Shown one piece after another: positions 23,480-37,869 of a stretch of 64,000 nucleotides of DNA (positions are counted from its first letter, which is position 1; each line of letters opens with the position of its first letter). The notes below the pieces were generated by a model. It did no database searches. It had not been told where the DNA came from and was given only the letters and a program-made list of their open reading frames with translations. The stretch comes from Sinonovacula constricta. Taxonomy: Eukaryota > Mollusca > Bivalvia > Cardiida > Solecurtidae. The stretch is from NCBI GenBank assembly GCA_007844125.1, contig CM017572.1, positions 27,323,248-27,387,247 on the forward strand. The letters are read 5' to 3'. The position numbers and the translations under genes are program-made.

Positions 23480-25884
23480 CATCTTTTCTCAAACATTTCA
23501 AAAATATCTAATGGATACATATCTCAACTATCTTGGAATACTGGTGCCAAATAGAGTAACTACTCCTTAAATCAAGCATTTCTATCATAGATAGAGGCTT
23601 CATTTTTATTCTATCAGTCAGTCAGGACTATAATCAGGACTATAGGATACTTCACAACAACACTCCAGTGTAATGATAATGTTTCTTCTCATTGCTGGAT
23701 ATAGCACCCATATGCTTATTTTCTTTTTCCACATTCCATTTAATCTGTAAAATAACATTTCATTTTAAGTACATTTTTAGCTGGCAAAAAAAACTATATT
23801 ATCATAATATTTTCAAGTTTTAAGTCCTAAATGGTTTTAGACTTAGACTCCTAAGGAGTACAGTCACAGACAAGTTGATCCTGTTACTCACTGGGCACTC
23901 ACTGTGTGGCTTAAAGTCCATTTAGAGCAAGGACCAGATCTATAATAGCTGGATATATCTTAAATGACCACATTGTGTTGCTGCTTCATTACTTTGGTTC
24001 ATCCCACTTGTTCATAGTCACTTGGACTACAAGGTCTTCTAAGGTCTAACATTTTATATAAGAAGTTGTCTTTTGGTAAGTCAAAGTATTTACTATGTAT
24101 AGCATCAGGTATTTTCTATCTAGAAACATCACTGGTTTTGGCAGGAAGTGAATAATTTATAATTAATATCATAAAATAGTTTTCATATGAGATGCTACAA
24201 AGGTGCAAGTCGAAATCTTCTATGCCTGCATTATTTCTACAATGTATGAACATAAGATATATCTGGATGGTCTGGAGTAAGTATAATATGAATGGGTCTG
24301 CTATTATGTTATGGTGTCCATTTCATACATTTCCCAAATGAAGGCAGAACTATATGCCCAAAGTCTGGGATAATTTACAAGATAGTAGGTGGATGATTAT
24401 TGATTAATTAAACACAATTTTATTTTTTACACAAGTTTTAAAAGTAAAAGAAAATGTTCATGTTGGTTTTGCTGACTCGCAGTTCTATTTTTGTCACAAA
24501 TGGGGAAATATATTTATAATTTTTGGACGTGTTGATCGCCTCATTATCAATTTTTCACTTAAGTAGTTGTAGTTGTCCATGTTTGAAGAAGATGGTGGCG
24601 CATTCACTGTATCAACATGTTGGACATCCTGGTGTCTGTGCTGAGAATGAAAGAAACGCAGTGAAGGCCATACTAGTCTGGTTTAAGTAGAAACTTCCTG
24701 CAGGTTACCTAAATGTTGTTGGTGGGATGCTAAACACAATACTTTACAAGCAACAAAATATATAATTACCTTATTACATGTTATTTAGTTGCCTTCGACA
24801 ACATTAACAACTCACACCCTGGTGTCGAAGTAAAACGATAAACCAGCATAGGCTTCAAATGGTGTTATCGTTTGGGACCATGCAGCTGAAGGGAACAACA
24901 TATGATGTAAATAATAGAATGGACCAAGACAGAAAATTGTTATTATTTTTATGTCACCTACTAATCTTATCCTTTACATTTTTATACAATAAATTTATTT
25001 GAAATGATGATGTAAGTAATTGTCAGGATATGCATTTTTTTATTCTAAACAATGTTGGTTAGTTTAGTGTATGCACTTGACAAAACATGCCCTGCACGTT
25101 ATCCACCCTTCATAAGTTCATATATTTTAAATTATTGCATCATTTAGGACCAATCAGTGTATAGTTTTTTTTTTCTGATAAATAATTTTCTAGTTATGTG
25201 ATGAAAGTATAATATATATAGAGTCAATACAAACTATGCACAAGGTATCTCATATATGCCTGAATCTAATCAATTCTAAAAACATGTGTAAACTTCTATA
25301 TATGGTAAAACGTTGATCATTCAAATTTTGTTAGCACTGTTGATAAATATCCCATGTTGATAACTGGGTACGAACCGTGTTGAGTCCAATTACTAAAATG
25401 CGTATAAACTATAATAACATTCATATATATATGCGACAAAATACTGTATAGATAACAGGGAATTAAAATATTATAGTACAGTATTGGCATGGTTATAAAA
25501 TAACTCTTAAGTACGTTAAATTTCTAATAATGCTTGTACACGTAGGGCCTACCTAAAATATTTAAGCAGGAACTGGGGTAAATCTCTGTCCACATTCAGT
25601 TCAACTTCCATTGCCATCGTCGTTCAATGCATGTGTTGAGACAATAAATATAGTGATACAATCATGTAGTCTTCTTTGTTCTCCTTCTTTTTTCTTTTAG
25701 TTTATTTATTTACTATGGGCTACATTCCTTCTTTGCGTGTTATCGACTGATGTTTACCGCGATCACTCCAATTTCAACGTTTTAATGTACATACGTATGT
25801 GCTGCGGCCCCAGATATATAACAAGTTTTCATTTAAAGTCCTTTTTTTTTAAGTTGTATGACAATGTCGAAGCTATCCGTGCTT
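23480..25884. other. Interior of the 10.3-kb insertion, nothing recognised
   Basis: AT-rich, no credible open frame, no domain and no clear repeat structure. Confidence 0.4.
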
Positions 25885-26017
25885 AATTTGAGTAGGTCCA
25901 TGACTGTTTACATAATTATTATTCATACATCACGTGGTTGCTTTTCCGCCATTTTCCGATCAAAACCAGGAAGCGGTCGTAAGAAAAATGTCTGAAAATC
26001 AACGACCTACTTAAATT
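25885..26017. repeat. Small inverted-repeat element (possible MITE)
   Basis: AATTTGAGTAGGT at 25885 and ACCTACTTAAATT at 26005 are inverted with one mismatch, enclosing about 107 bp. No clear target duplication. Confidence 0.35.
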
Positions 26018-29000
26018 CGAGACGGGTGTTGTATCGGTCAAATATCAACCCATCCCATTGCCATCGTGTGCCCATATTCTCCAGAAGTCTAAGTTTAGGG
26101 TCACTTTAACCGATGATGGCCTTATTTTTACGATTCTTTTACTTTGAAATGGTCGGCACAGCAACTTAAAGTAAATGTATCAGTCTAAACAAAAATTAAT
26201 ATATGTCTAAAACAGCATGCTTCACCGTCAGCAGTGTGACAATCATTAGCATTAATAAAATAAAATTATAAACATTTTACACATACAAAGATGTAACTCG
26301 GAAATATTTATTAACTGTGTCGTTCATGATATTTAAAAAAAACACCGCTTAATATGTACCACCGATGTTACACATATACTGTGTTACACAAGGACTCAAT
26401 AATAAATGGGTTGTCACAAAATTACTTTGACTGGAAAAATAGGGAAACTCTAGATTAACTTTGCAGCCAGTTTGAGTTTTTCGATCAGAATCCGAAATAC
26501 TTGCCACCGGCTTTATGAACTAGTGTTCAAAAACACAAAAATACACATAAATTTTTGCTAAGTAAGCTGATATAAGCGTTAGATTCAGGATTTTCAAGGT
26601 GGTTTTCAAGGTAGTTTCCTTACACATGAATTAGTTTTATTAACAACAAATGTGACTGTTAAACACGGACCATGACTATTTTCATTTTTGCCCAATGTAA
26701 GATTTGTTCGCCTCGGACAGTTATAATAATTCAATGCGAAAATCTGTAAATAATTGGAAATTCTTAATGGAAAAATATCGGATACATTTTGAGAAAAAAA
26801 GATGTTTGTGAAGGAGAATTAAAATTTATTTGAATTGGCACATCACAATGAGACGTTGTGTCAATATAAAGACCTCACCTCTGGATATCTTTCTGAAACA
26901 TAGAAAGCAGTTAATGGTTGACCATCTTTTCACAAGATCAAAAATGATTGCTGATTCAAATCTGATTGAAAGTCAAGCAGGTTCCATGCACTTTTTAACA
27001 TGATTTGAGGTAAAGCGTAATTGGATCATAATCATATAAATTTCTAAGTATGTGTATAATATTTACCAGACTGTACAAACTATCATTACAACCACAAACA
27101 TGAAACGAAAACTTTTAAAAGCCAGAATTGTCCAGATCAGGGTGTATATTTTACCGCCCTTAGCAAAATGAAATCAAAATAAGCAAAATAATTTGATAAG
27201 CAAAAGGAAAAAAACACTTCAGAGTAAAAAACTTAAACAAATGTAGTGCGTTTTGTAGGACGTAGTTCCCTTTACAAAACTTAAACAAAAAGTGAACTAC
27301 TTTAATATATTGATGAAAACGGTCTATACTTACACGCTGAGGTCTGCAGAAAAGAGTTCTTAAGTAGTCAACAAAATACTTAGAGATTGTATATTATATC
27401 TAGATCAAGACCAAAATTGGTAGTATCAGTAAAATGGGTAGATTATATATTATTCTATATCATAATATCATTTATTAAGCTAATTACTGGATTGCAATAT
27501 GTTTTATTTGTTTTCTGGTTCATATTCTCATAAACAATGTATTGATCAGCTTTGCTTGACTTTGAATCAGATCTTACACTGGATTGCTTAAGCTATCAGT
27601 GTTAAGTACATCATAATTTTGATTCTGGCAAAGTTTGGTAAGGTATATACCTACAACATGTTATTTGCCAAATAATTGTTGAGTATCTTCTTTTTAAATA
27701 TTTTTTCAGTACAAGTTGATGTGGTATGAATCTGGTTGCCAAATTTGGTAATGACAAGAAACTCTTATAAGTGGTACTATATTATTCAAATCAGTTCTTT
27801 TGATAACCTTTGCGGTTGTATTTGCTTAGCAGGCAATTATAAAAGAATACAATATTGTACTGTTTAAACAAAAAAACTTTGATACATTCAAAAGAATCAA
27901 ACAATATCCAAATATATCTCTATAGGTTTTATATATTTTTATTATTATTCAACTTTTGATAGTGTAATATATCTACAAATTTTGAGATTATTAAGAAAGA
28001 CACATTTTCTAAAACACTGTCTCAAAGAATGAAAAGAAAAAAATAAGGAATGATTGCTACGATTTAGTAAATCATTGAATCAATACAAAGTCTATAACAA
28101 TTTAAGCAGAAAAGGCTGACTGCAAATTTACATTGCCAATTCAAAAAGTACAGATACAGATCAGTCAGCTCCAAATGTGACCTTTGTGGTCAAGGTGTAG
28201 CTCATGCGTTGCCTGGTTAAAACATAGTGTTATGTCATCAACACACATTAATGCACAGCAAAATCGCCTATTACATTACTTAAAAGTCAATGTATCAGAT
28301 TTTTATGATTATTTAGATTCTAAGACTTGCAATTTCATAGTAAAATATATATATAATAACTGTTGTATGTTTTTGTTTTTTAAGTTTTAATCCCAGATTT
28401 CACGAAATTCACATAACGTCTTCCAATAGTATACTAGATTTTTACTACCAAAAATATCGGTAATTTTTGTCTAATTTTATTGATTAAACCAATCCACATG
28501 GAAACTACTTTATACATTTCGGGTAAACAGTTTATTTAAACCGATATTTGTCTTACACTCTTATAAATACCCTATTTGCTGCCGTCGCAGATACAAAGAT
28601 TCACAAATAGGCGCGGATTGACACTTGCAATTTAATGGTAAAATATTAAATCATAACTGCTTTTTCAAGATTTATTCCCTGATTTCAAGAAATTCACATA
28701 ACGGCTTCCAAACGTATACTAGTTTTTTTATACCAACAATATAGGTATTTTTTCTAATTCTTTTGATTAAACCAATCCACGTAGAAACTCCTTAGACATT
28801 GTTGGTAAACAGTGTATTTAGTGTTCCATTCAACATACCTAACGGAATTAACCGATATTTTTCTTATTTTACACTATTACAAATTAGCATAAGAGACAGA
28901 TCTTAACACGTATGACTGTAGTTATTTCAATATTCTCCGACAGGTGATTTTGGTTGGTGATGACCCCAGACACATGTATGTGTGGAACAACTGGCGCTAG

Positions 29001-29275
29001 AGACAAAAGTCACCTAAACGACCTCTTTATATGGTCGTTTTTCTTGTAAAGGTTCTCTTACATATGCTATAGATTTTATAAAAAGGTTAACAAAAGGCGA
29101 GAATGATACGGCCTACATACAACTCAAATATCAATTACAGTAGACATTTCTTGAAAGTTTAAAGTGCACCGACAAACGTACATCAAACATAATAAAAAAT
29201 GATTTCGTCCAGTAATCTAGTACTGACCAGTTAAATTATGTTCAAGTTCAGAAATTAACATTCTATCCTTTTTAG

Positions 29276-29304
29276 ATTCAGATCCAGGCGGAAGAAGATA
29301 TCAA
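29276..29304 (+). pseudogene. Micro-exon type A, probably broken
   Basis: Acceptor CCTTTTTAG is good and the text starts ATTCAGATCCAGGCGG, like the intact type A cassette at 37816. A TA microsatellite has replaced the 3' part. The possible donors GTATAT give 29 or 41 bp, neither a multiple of three, so inclusion would shift the frame. Probably decayed. Confidence 0.5.
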
Positions 29305-29420
<116 letters not shown>

Positions 29421-29510
29421 TTAATTTCGTCGAATAATAAAGTACGGACCCTTTAAGTTATTCTCACGTTAAGAAATTAACATTTGATTTCTTTCCTTTT
29501 TTATATTCAG

Positions 29511-29558
29511 TTCCCTCCTACGGAAAACATCTGTCGAGATCCCGCTTTTCCAGATCAT
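29511..29558 (+). CDS. Micro-exon type B1, 48 bp
   Basis: Acceptor TATATTCAG, donor GTATGT, phase 1-1. Encodes VPSYGKHLSRSRFSRS (first residue from the split codon, assuming G before). Basic and Ser-rich, unlike the other B cassettes, which read (V/A)PPDGLGQHS. Confidence 0.5.
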
Positions 29559-29644
29559 GTATGTATATATTTCATTTGTATATCTACAATCTTAAAAGAG
29601 GGTAGTTCAAGCGTGCCAAGAAAAAAACGTTTCTTTGAACCGAA

Positions 29645-29646
<2 letters not shown>

Positions 29647-29680
<34 letters not shown>
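29647..29680. repeat. TA microsatellite (short)
   Basis: About 34 bp of TA between repeated text TTCAAGC. Confidence 0.9.
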
Positions 29681-29682
<2 letters not shown>

Positions 29683-29879
29683 CAAGCATGGCTAGAAATT
29701 AATGTTTATATGAATCCACTTGCAATTTCATGATGTTTTCTCTTTATTTATTATGCTTTTTGTTAATAAGATTCCGGCTTATTCCATTTTTGTTACAAAC
29801 TATAGTACTAACAAACATGCCAACATCAATCAAAGAACAACGAAATCTGTTTATGAACGCGATATTTGTTTATTTGTTT

Positions 29880-30160
29880 ATTTGGGTTTTACGGCACACC
29901 GACACTTAACAGGTCATACGGCGCCGAATACAAAGAAGTTTAATGTGAATAGAGAAGTATGAGGTTAAAACTAAACTATGTTAGTAAAATATAGAAAAAT
30001 CTAAAAATCTAAAATAAAGTGAACTATAATTGAAAATATATTAAACGGTCTTAAAACGGTTGCTAAATAAACAGTTTAAAAAATTATAACTTATTAAGAA
30101 TATTAATTTAGTTCAAGAAGCAAACAAGTTAAGAATCTGACAGTGGCCTTAACAGTTCGT
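29880..30160. repeat. Old dispersed repeat shared by copies 2 and 3
   Basis: Contains GGCACACCGACACTTAACAG and CATACGGCGCCGAATAC; the same text is at about 38155-38440. It therefore predates the split of copies 2 and 3. It is absent from copy 4, where this part is deleted. Confidence 0.5.
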
Positions 30161-30864
30161 ACATGTTATTGACATTAAAATACTTCGAACGAACATGGTC
30201 TATGAACGGGATAGAAAATACATCAGTTGTGATGGTCAGTAGTAACACAGATTTGGTTTTGGATCGCAATTGTCGTTTTATTCATACATCTACTATTTTT
30301 ACTTTTGACTTTTTGAGTTTTCATATCAATATTGGTCGACAGTTTGTTACTATTGAAATTGTAAATTAAAGTCGACTATTTGGTTAACAGGACCATTTAA
30401 TATTTGTTTGTCGTAATATGATGCACGATTATTAATAGCGTGAGAATTTTAAAGTAAAAATAATGAAATATTTAACAAATCTAGCAGGCTAGTATTTCAT
30501 TTACACATTTACACTTTTCTAATCAGCTTCTCTCCATAATACATGCAATAACTGTTTACAATATCAATAAGCCTTGGCTAGTGCTAGGAGAAGAAAACAT
30601 TGTTTCACTTTTACGTGCTATATTCTTTCAATATTTTAACATCGCCTTCAAGTTTTAGCATCACCGAAAGCTATTCAGTAACTGCACTAGTTAACTGTTA
30701 TCCGTGAATCTATCGTCACTTATTTCTTAATTTCTTAGTTGTCTTTGCTTGGTCCATATTGAGAAATAAAACATAATTTAAGGTTGCATTATTTTTAACA
30801 TTTAACATTAATGATCAATGTCCTTTGAACTTCGACCATGCGCTCTTATTTTTATTTCTATCAG

Positions 30865-30894
30865 TTTCAGAAAAAATGACCGAGCTCTTTACAG
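30865..30894 (+). CDS. Micro-exon type C1, 30 bp
   Basis: Acceptor TTCTATCAG, donor GTAATT, phase 1-1. Encodes VSEKMTELFT. A second AG six bases in (TTTCAG) could give a 24-bp version, also in phase. Confidence 0.5.
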
Positions 30895-32711
30895 GTAATT
30901 ATTATGTTTAACGTTTTATAATTTGGTATTTATGTATTTATTTTTAAAATTTGCTAATACAAACAATTGACGGTCACACGTTATATTAAATCTTTTATAA
31001 ATCCCATGTTTTCTGCCGTCACAGTTACATAGAGTTACAATAAGGCGGGGATCGAAATATGCGGTATTTATATTAAGTCAAATAGTTAAAATTTCATAAG
31101 CTATGAGCGTTCACACCTGGCAATAAGTAAACGGAACTCAATGTTCCATTTACAAAAATAAAGTGCCGAAGTATCTGTACTGGTGGGACGCTTTATCATT
31201 TCATTCGACCTTGAACACTTGGATGACACATCACACACAAGGTGAAAAGGCAACGTTTACCGGTTTTAAAGGTATATCGGCAAAAGTTTAAACCCGTTTT
31301 GTTGAGCGCTTCATATTTACACTTCCTGAAGCTTTCGTAGACAAACGGAGTAAATAAAAATGTATTTTTATATTTCTTTTACTACTCTGTTGTATTGAAT
31401 TGACTTTGAAATGCTGTTATCAGGCCTGCTGTAGACTTAGAAAATTTAGAGTTAATGCAGGATCGATCGATGTTGCTATTATTCAGTGTTTTTCAATGTT
31501 AAGTCTTTGTTGATAGTCATGATAATGCTTTTGCTTTTGCAAAACTATAGTCATATAGCTGGTTAATTTCTTTCAAGTTTGTTCTAAAGAATAGATCGAA
31601 GTCTACTTATTTACTGCAATAGATCAGATAAAAGCAACTTGCTAAAGATACAAACATTGTAATTAGCCACAGTCGTGAACTGTGTTAATACTAAATTTTG
31701 ACGCACAAGTTTAATAAAAAATGCATTTACTATAAACTCATAGTTCTTGCCAACACGAGAATGCCTGTATAAGTTGGGTTTTCATTTGTTCAATGATTTT
31801 TATCACATTCGTGGTCTTAGCTGGAATTTGGAATACGTAATGAATGTGTACATGACTCTAACTGTTTGACCTGTTTGTAAAGTTCAACAAAAACTGGTAT
31901 ATATCCCCGCATAATCACTAGCAAATGTATCGATTTTTGCTAATGCAGATCAGAAACAATGTCATCGACACCAGAAATATATAAAAACCGATTAATATGG
32001 TCAATATACTGTTAAATTGTTTTCCATATTACTTAAATATATCCGTATTATCAAAATATTTTTATACATGTCTAACACAGCATCCTGCACCGTCAGCAGT
32101 GTGATGATCTTTAGCATTAATGGTGTAAATATGAACATTTTACACATATGAAGATGTACATAGGAAATGTTTATTTAATGTATTGTTCGTGATATTTAAG
32201 GGTGTTTCAAAAAAAGAAAAAAAGAAAGAAAGAAACACCGTTTAATATGTACCACCGATTGCCGCTTTCAGTTATGAATAACCAAGTCTCGATGACGTCC
32301 ATTTAATGATTAAATCTCATTTTGGTGACGTGCATGATTTTTAAAAGCTAATCCCGTAGGTGCATTGAACAAAGCGCATTATCAAAGAAAACAAGTGAAT
32401 GCGTATTGAAAAGGTATTGGTCTTAGGAGTTAACAATGCAGTGGCATCAAATATATACAATCTGCACTCATATTATTATTATATGACTTTGATTCCTTGT
32501 CCAACTAAAATATTAGGGTTATAAAACTACTCATTTGAATTTCAACCAAAGTCAAGGAGCTGGAAATACCAACATTTTATGCTACAGGCATTTCTTTATA
32601 TTGGGATTTAAATGTTACCCAGATAAAGTTACGTTAGTTTTTGTAACATTTACAGATTACTGTCCTTTGAACTACTGTAATAATCTTTTATTTTTATTTT
32701 ATTAACTTCAG

Positions 32712-32735
32712 ATCCATCGAAGGATGCCGATTCAG
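32712..32735 (+). CDS. Micro-exon type D1, 24 bp
   Basis: Acceptor TTAACTTCAG, donor GTAATT, phase 1-1. Encodes DPSKDADS. The upstream pyrimidine tract (TTTTATTTTTATTTTATTAA) is strong, as needed for so short an exon. Confidence 0.5.
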
Positions 32736-33368
32736 GTAATTATTATGTTTACCATGTTATAATTTGGTGTTTGCCATCGGTTTTATGAACTATTGTTAAC
32801 AAAAACACAGAAAATACATACATCTTTATAAGCATGCTGACATTAAATTCGGGATTTTCAAATTCTGTTTTCTTACACATTATTTTTATAACGTCCTGTG
32901 TGACTGTGAGGAATGACGATGAGTATTTTCATTCCTTCCCAATGCAAGATTTGTTCGCCTCGGTCCATTAGGAGAATGCAATTCAAAGAGCTTGAATTTA
33001 ACTGGTTGGAAGTTCTTAATTGAAAAATACCGAATGCAAAAATGTTCTAAATTATCCCTATTTTTCTGTGTTTTATTAATTATCTTCAAAGAGTTTTTTG
33101 CAGAGAGCAAAGGACTAGATAGCAAGAAAAACACAATACGGTGATGTAGATGTATTTTATCAATAATAAACCAAATACGAGAATGATACGGCCTACATAC
33201 AGCTCAAATATCAATGAGAGTAGTTATCTCTAGAAAGTTGAAAATGCACCGACAAACTTACTTCAAACATACATACATTTAATTTCGTCCAATAATAAAG
33301 TACGGACCTTTTAAGTTACGGTCACGTTCAGAAATTAACGTTTGATTTCTTTCCTTTTTTATATTCAG

Positions 33369-33407
33369 TTCCCCCCGACGGATTGGGACAACACTCTGAC
33401 CAATCAA
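33369..33407 (+). CDS. Micro-exon type B2, 39 bp
   Basis: Acceptor TATATTCAG, donor GTATGT, phase 1-1. Encodes VPPDGLGQHSDQS. Length and sequence closely match B3 and B4. Confidence 0.55.
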
Positions 33408-36400
33408 GTATGTATATTTCATTTGTACATCTACAATCTGCAAGGAGTGCCTAGAAAAAATGTTTCATTGAACCCACGGGCAATTTCGTGGTGTATTATA
33501 TTTATTTTATAATTAAGTGTTTTCTTAATAAGATTATTTCTTATTCCATTTTCGTTACAAACTTTATTATTAACAAGCATGTCAACATCAATATAAAAAC
33601 AACGAAGTTTATTTATGAACGGGAATGAAAATACATCTGTTGTGATGGTGAGTGGTACTACACCTTTGGTTTCGGATTACAACTATCGTTTTGGTCTAGA
33701 TTTCGATAAATGTACTGTTTATCTGACATAATATGATACACGACCATTTACAGCATGAGGATAAATATGTATATACCAAATTCTAGAGCAAGTAACTATA
33801 TATTTAACAAATCTAATCGGCTAACATTTAACACTTTTCTAAACAGCTTCTGTCCATGATACAACATGCAACAACTATTTAAAATATCAATAATCCTTAG
33901 CTTATACTAGGACAGGACAACATTATTCAAGTTTTATCATCACTGGAAGCTATTCCGTAACTGCACTAGTTAACTTTTATCCGTGAAAGTCTGTTCAATT
34001 ATTTTGCTAACGTCTCAGTTGTTTTTGCCTGGACCATATTTAGAGATAAAAGTTCATTTAAGGGTCGCATTAAATAATAATAAAAATATATCAAAACTGT
34101 AGAGATATATTTTGATATTGTTCAATGGTCGATCAATTGTGACGTTGGAGACATAAAAATGATATGAATGGTTTTCTAAAGAAGGAAAATTATCAGAAAG
34201 AGAATGTCAAGTTACACAAGGATGCAATAACAAAATGTTTGTCACAAAATAACTATAAGTGGACAAATATGGAAACTCTAGATTAAATTTGCAGCCAGTT
34301 TGAGTTTTATGAACTATTGATAAAAACACACACAAAAATACATATACATTTTAACTAAGTAAGGTGATATTAGCGTTTTATTTATGAGTATCAAGATCTA
34401 TTTCCTTACACATGAATTAGTTTTATTACCAACCTGTGTGACTGTAAACACGGACCATGACTATTTTCATTCTTGCCCAATGTAAGATTTGATATTTCAA
34501 TGAAAAGGTGTAAATGATTGAAAATTCTTAAAGGAAAAATATCGGATACATTTTGAGAAAAAAACATGTTTGTGAAGGGGAATTACAATTTATTTGAATT
34601 GGACCATCACAATAAGACGTTGTGTTAATATAAAGACCTCACCTCTGGATATCTTTTTGCAACGTAGAAAGTAGTTAATGGTTGACCATCTTTTCACAAG
34701 ATCAAAAATGATTGCTGATTCAAATCTGATTCAAAGTCAAGCAGGTTACATGCACTTTTTAACATGATTTGAAAAGTAAAGCTTAATTGGATCATAATCT
34801 TATAATGAACAAAACAATAAGCACCTTGATTACTCAGTCTATCATTGCTCTGACATCAAACAAAATGAGATCCTATGACAAGGAAGTAAATATTATGAAC
34901 AAAACAGTCTTGTCATAAGACAAGTTTTAATTATGTGTATAATATTTACCAAACTGTGCAAAATATCATTACAACCAGAAACATGAAACGAAAATATTCA
35001 AAAGCCAGAACTGTCCAGATCAGGGGGTATATTTTACCGCCTTTGGCAAAATGAAAGCAAAATAATTGAAAAGAAAGAAAAGAAAAAAAAGAACACTTGA
35101 GAGTAAAGAACTTAAAAAAATGTAGTGAGTGTTGTAAGACGTAGCTCCCTTTACAAAACTTAAACAAAACTGAACTACTTTAATATAGTGATGGAAACGG
35201 TCTATACTTGCGAGTTGAGGTATGTAGAAAAGAATTCTAAAGTAGTAAACAAAATACTTAGAGATTGTTTATTATACTTAGATCATGACCAAAACTGGTG
35301 GTATCGGTAAAATGGGTAGATTAAATGTTATTCTGTCATAATATCTTTAATTAAACTAATTAATGGTCTCCAATATTTATCATTTGTTTCTGATCTATTT
35401 TCATAAACAATGTATTGATCAGCTTTGCTTGACTTTAATCAATTCTTATACCTGATTGCTTAAACTATCAGTTTTAAGTACATCATAATTTTGATTCTGG
35501 CAAATTTGGTAAAGTATATGTTATTTGCCATATAATTGTTGAGTGTCTTCGTTTTAAATATGTTTTCAGTGCAAGGTGAAGTGGTATGAATCGGGTTGTC
35601 AAATTTGGTAATGAAAAGAAAATTGTATAAGTCCTACTATGATATGGAAATCAGTTCTTTTGATAACCTTTTCGGCTGTACTTGCTTAGCGGGCACTTAT
35701 AAAAGAATACAATATTGTACTGTTTAAACAATATAACGTTGAGACATTCAAATGAATCAAACAATATCCAAACATATTTCTACAGGTTTTATCTATTGTT
35801 ATTATTATTGAATTTTTGATAGTGTTATATATCTACAAATTCAAAGAACTTTTGATATGTATATGTATGGTTTGGCATCGTCATGATTTTATTTACAAAG
35901 TAAGTAACACGGCATTAAAAAACATCAAAATGATTTAAAAAACAACGTGAAGACATTTGCCCTTTTGCCTCAAGATTGGTACATTTCGCTCCCAATTACC
36001 GTATATTATGTTTCTGTCTATGAGATCGTTTCTCTCTTTCTTTACCTACCTATCCATCTCTTCCTTTCTATTTTGCAATGTCTTCCTTTCTTTCCGTCTT
36101 CTCCGGAGTCTGTCTCACTCACCCACCAACCCCTATAATCTCGATTACCAGCCCACCTCTCTTTGTATCATCCAATGTTTTGGGTAATCTTTACCAAGAC
36201 TCCTGCTGTACCGTGAATTTGAAAAAAATTAAAATGAATTGATGAACCTCATAATTAAACACTAAATACTGTAAGCCTTTCTGTTAGATAAATGAAAAAA
36301 AAAACCCGTAAAACTTTGAACCTTATTAAGGCAAAATATTAATGTGTTATAAATTTCTCAGACTTATAGTATACATATATGTAGATAATGTAATAGAACT

Positions 36401-37815
36401 TGTATGTCTTTTGATGATCAGATGTTTGAAAACTTGCATGTCTGTACTTTACATGTTGTGAATAGAAATAAAAATAATGATTGCTACGATTTAGTAAATA
36501 ATTGACTCAATACAAAGTCTATGACAATTTAAGCAGAACAAGCTGATTACCAATTTACATTGTCAAGGCAAAAAGTACAGATACAGATCAGTCAGCTCCA
36601 AAAGTGAGCTTTGTGTTCAAGGTGTATCTCATGCGTTGCCTGGTTAAAACATAGTGTTATGTCATCAACGCAAAATCGCCTATTACATTACTTAAAACTG
36701 GAGGTACCAGATTTTTATGATTTTTAAGATTCTAACACTTGCAATTTCATACTAAAAAATATATATCATAACTGCTTTTTCAAGTTTTAATCCCTGATTT
36801 CACGAAATTCACATAACGGCTTCCAAAGGTATACTGTTTTTTTTCTGCCTCGGTAATTTTAGGTAGTTTTATCTCATTGTTTTGATTAAACCAATCCACG
36901 TGGAAACTCCTTATACATTTCTGGTAAACAGTCTATCTAGCGTTCCATTCAACATACTTAACGCAACTTACCGATATTTTTCTTATTTTACACTATTAAA
37001 AATAGCATGAGAGACAGATATTAACACGTATGACTGTACTTATTTCAATATTCTCCGACAGATGATTTTGGTTGATGATGACCCAAGACACATGTATGAG
37101 TGGGACAACTTGCGCTAGAAACAAAAGTCACCTAAACGACCTATTTACATTGTCGTTTGCCTCAACAGGTTCTCTTACATATCCGGTGGCAGGCCGAGGC
37201 GTTAGCGCATGTGTGCATTTATGTTTCGATTTATATAAGCATTTACATTTGCATTTAGGTATGTTTTCTAGTTAAATTTTGCATTCAAAAATGTTCTAAA
37301 TTATCCCTATTTTTCTGTGTTTTATTGATTATCTTACTCAAAGATGTCAGAAATATTTGAATTGATTTCGTCAAAATAATTATTTGGATAAATCAAAACA
37401 TTTACATCATTAATGTCACACTATATGACTTTTTATGAAAGAAAAAAACGTTTTTGCAGAGAGCAAAAGACTAGACAGCATGAACAACACAATATGGCAA
37501 GATTACTAGATAAATAAAATCAACCAACTAAATAACATCTTCTTTGTACTGTTTTTGTTGACATACTATCAGTTGGTCTGGGTGGTTGGTTAGCGGCCAC
37601 TTGAAGCTACAGATTTTTTTTTTTAATTAAGAAAAGTCGAGAATGATACGGCCAACATACAACTCAAACATCAATGACAGTAGACATTTCTTGAAAGTTT
37701 AAAGTGCACCGACAAACGTACATCAAACGTAATAAAAATCGATTTCGCCCAATAATCTAGTACTGACCAGTTAAATTATAGTCACGTTCAGAAATTAACA
37801 TTTTATCCTTTTTAG

Positions 37816-37869
37816 ATTTAAAACCCGGCGAAAGTAGACATCTACACAGACCACGTTTTTGGAAATTAA
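37816..37869 (+). CDS. Micro-exon type A2, 54 bp
   Basis: Acceptor CCTTTTTAG, donor GTATGT, phase 1-1. Encodes DLKPGESRHLHRPRFWKL, a basic stretch. The only intact type A cassette: A1 is broken by a microsatellite and the copy 4 version is deleted. Confidence 0.5.

Larger units (their letters stand above)
15820..26167. mobile_element. 10.3-kb insertion with terminal inverted repeats in copy 1
   Basis: Ends are AAGTTGCAGTGCCGACCA (15820-15837) and TGGTCGGCACAGCAACTT (26150-26167), inverted with one mismatch. The same sequence without the insertion is present in copies 3 and 4 (about 48225-48245, ATATTAAATAAAT). Comparison suggests a TTAA(A) target duplication: TCAAA at left, TTAAA at right. 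TTAA is used by piggyBac and Kolobok elements, but no transposase was recognised, so it may be non-autonomous or enlarged by nested insertions, several of which are listed separately. Confidence 0.75.

Noticed and set aside
30163..30369. Open frame conserved at 30163 and 38438
   Set aside because: Shared by duplication, ends differ, overlaps an old dispersed repeat, and fits no exon phase of the gene.
35947..36187. Open frames repeated in copies 3 and 4 (MKTFALLPQ...)
   Set aside because: Pyrimidine-rich tract without splice context in the gene phase; conserved only because the block was duplicated recently.
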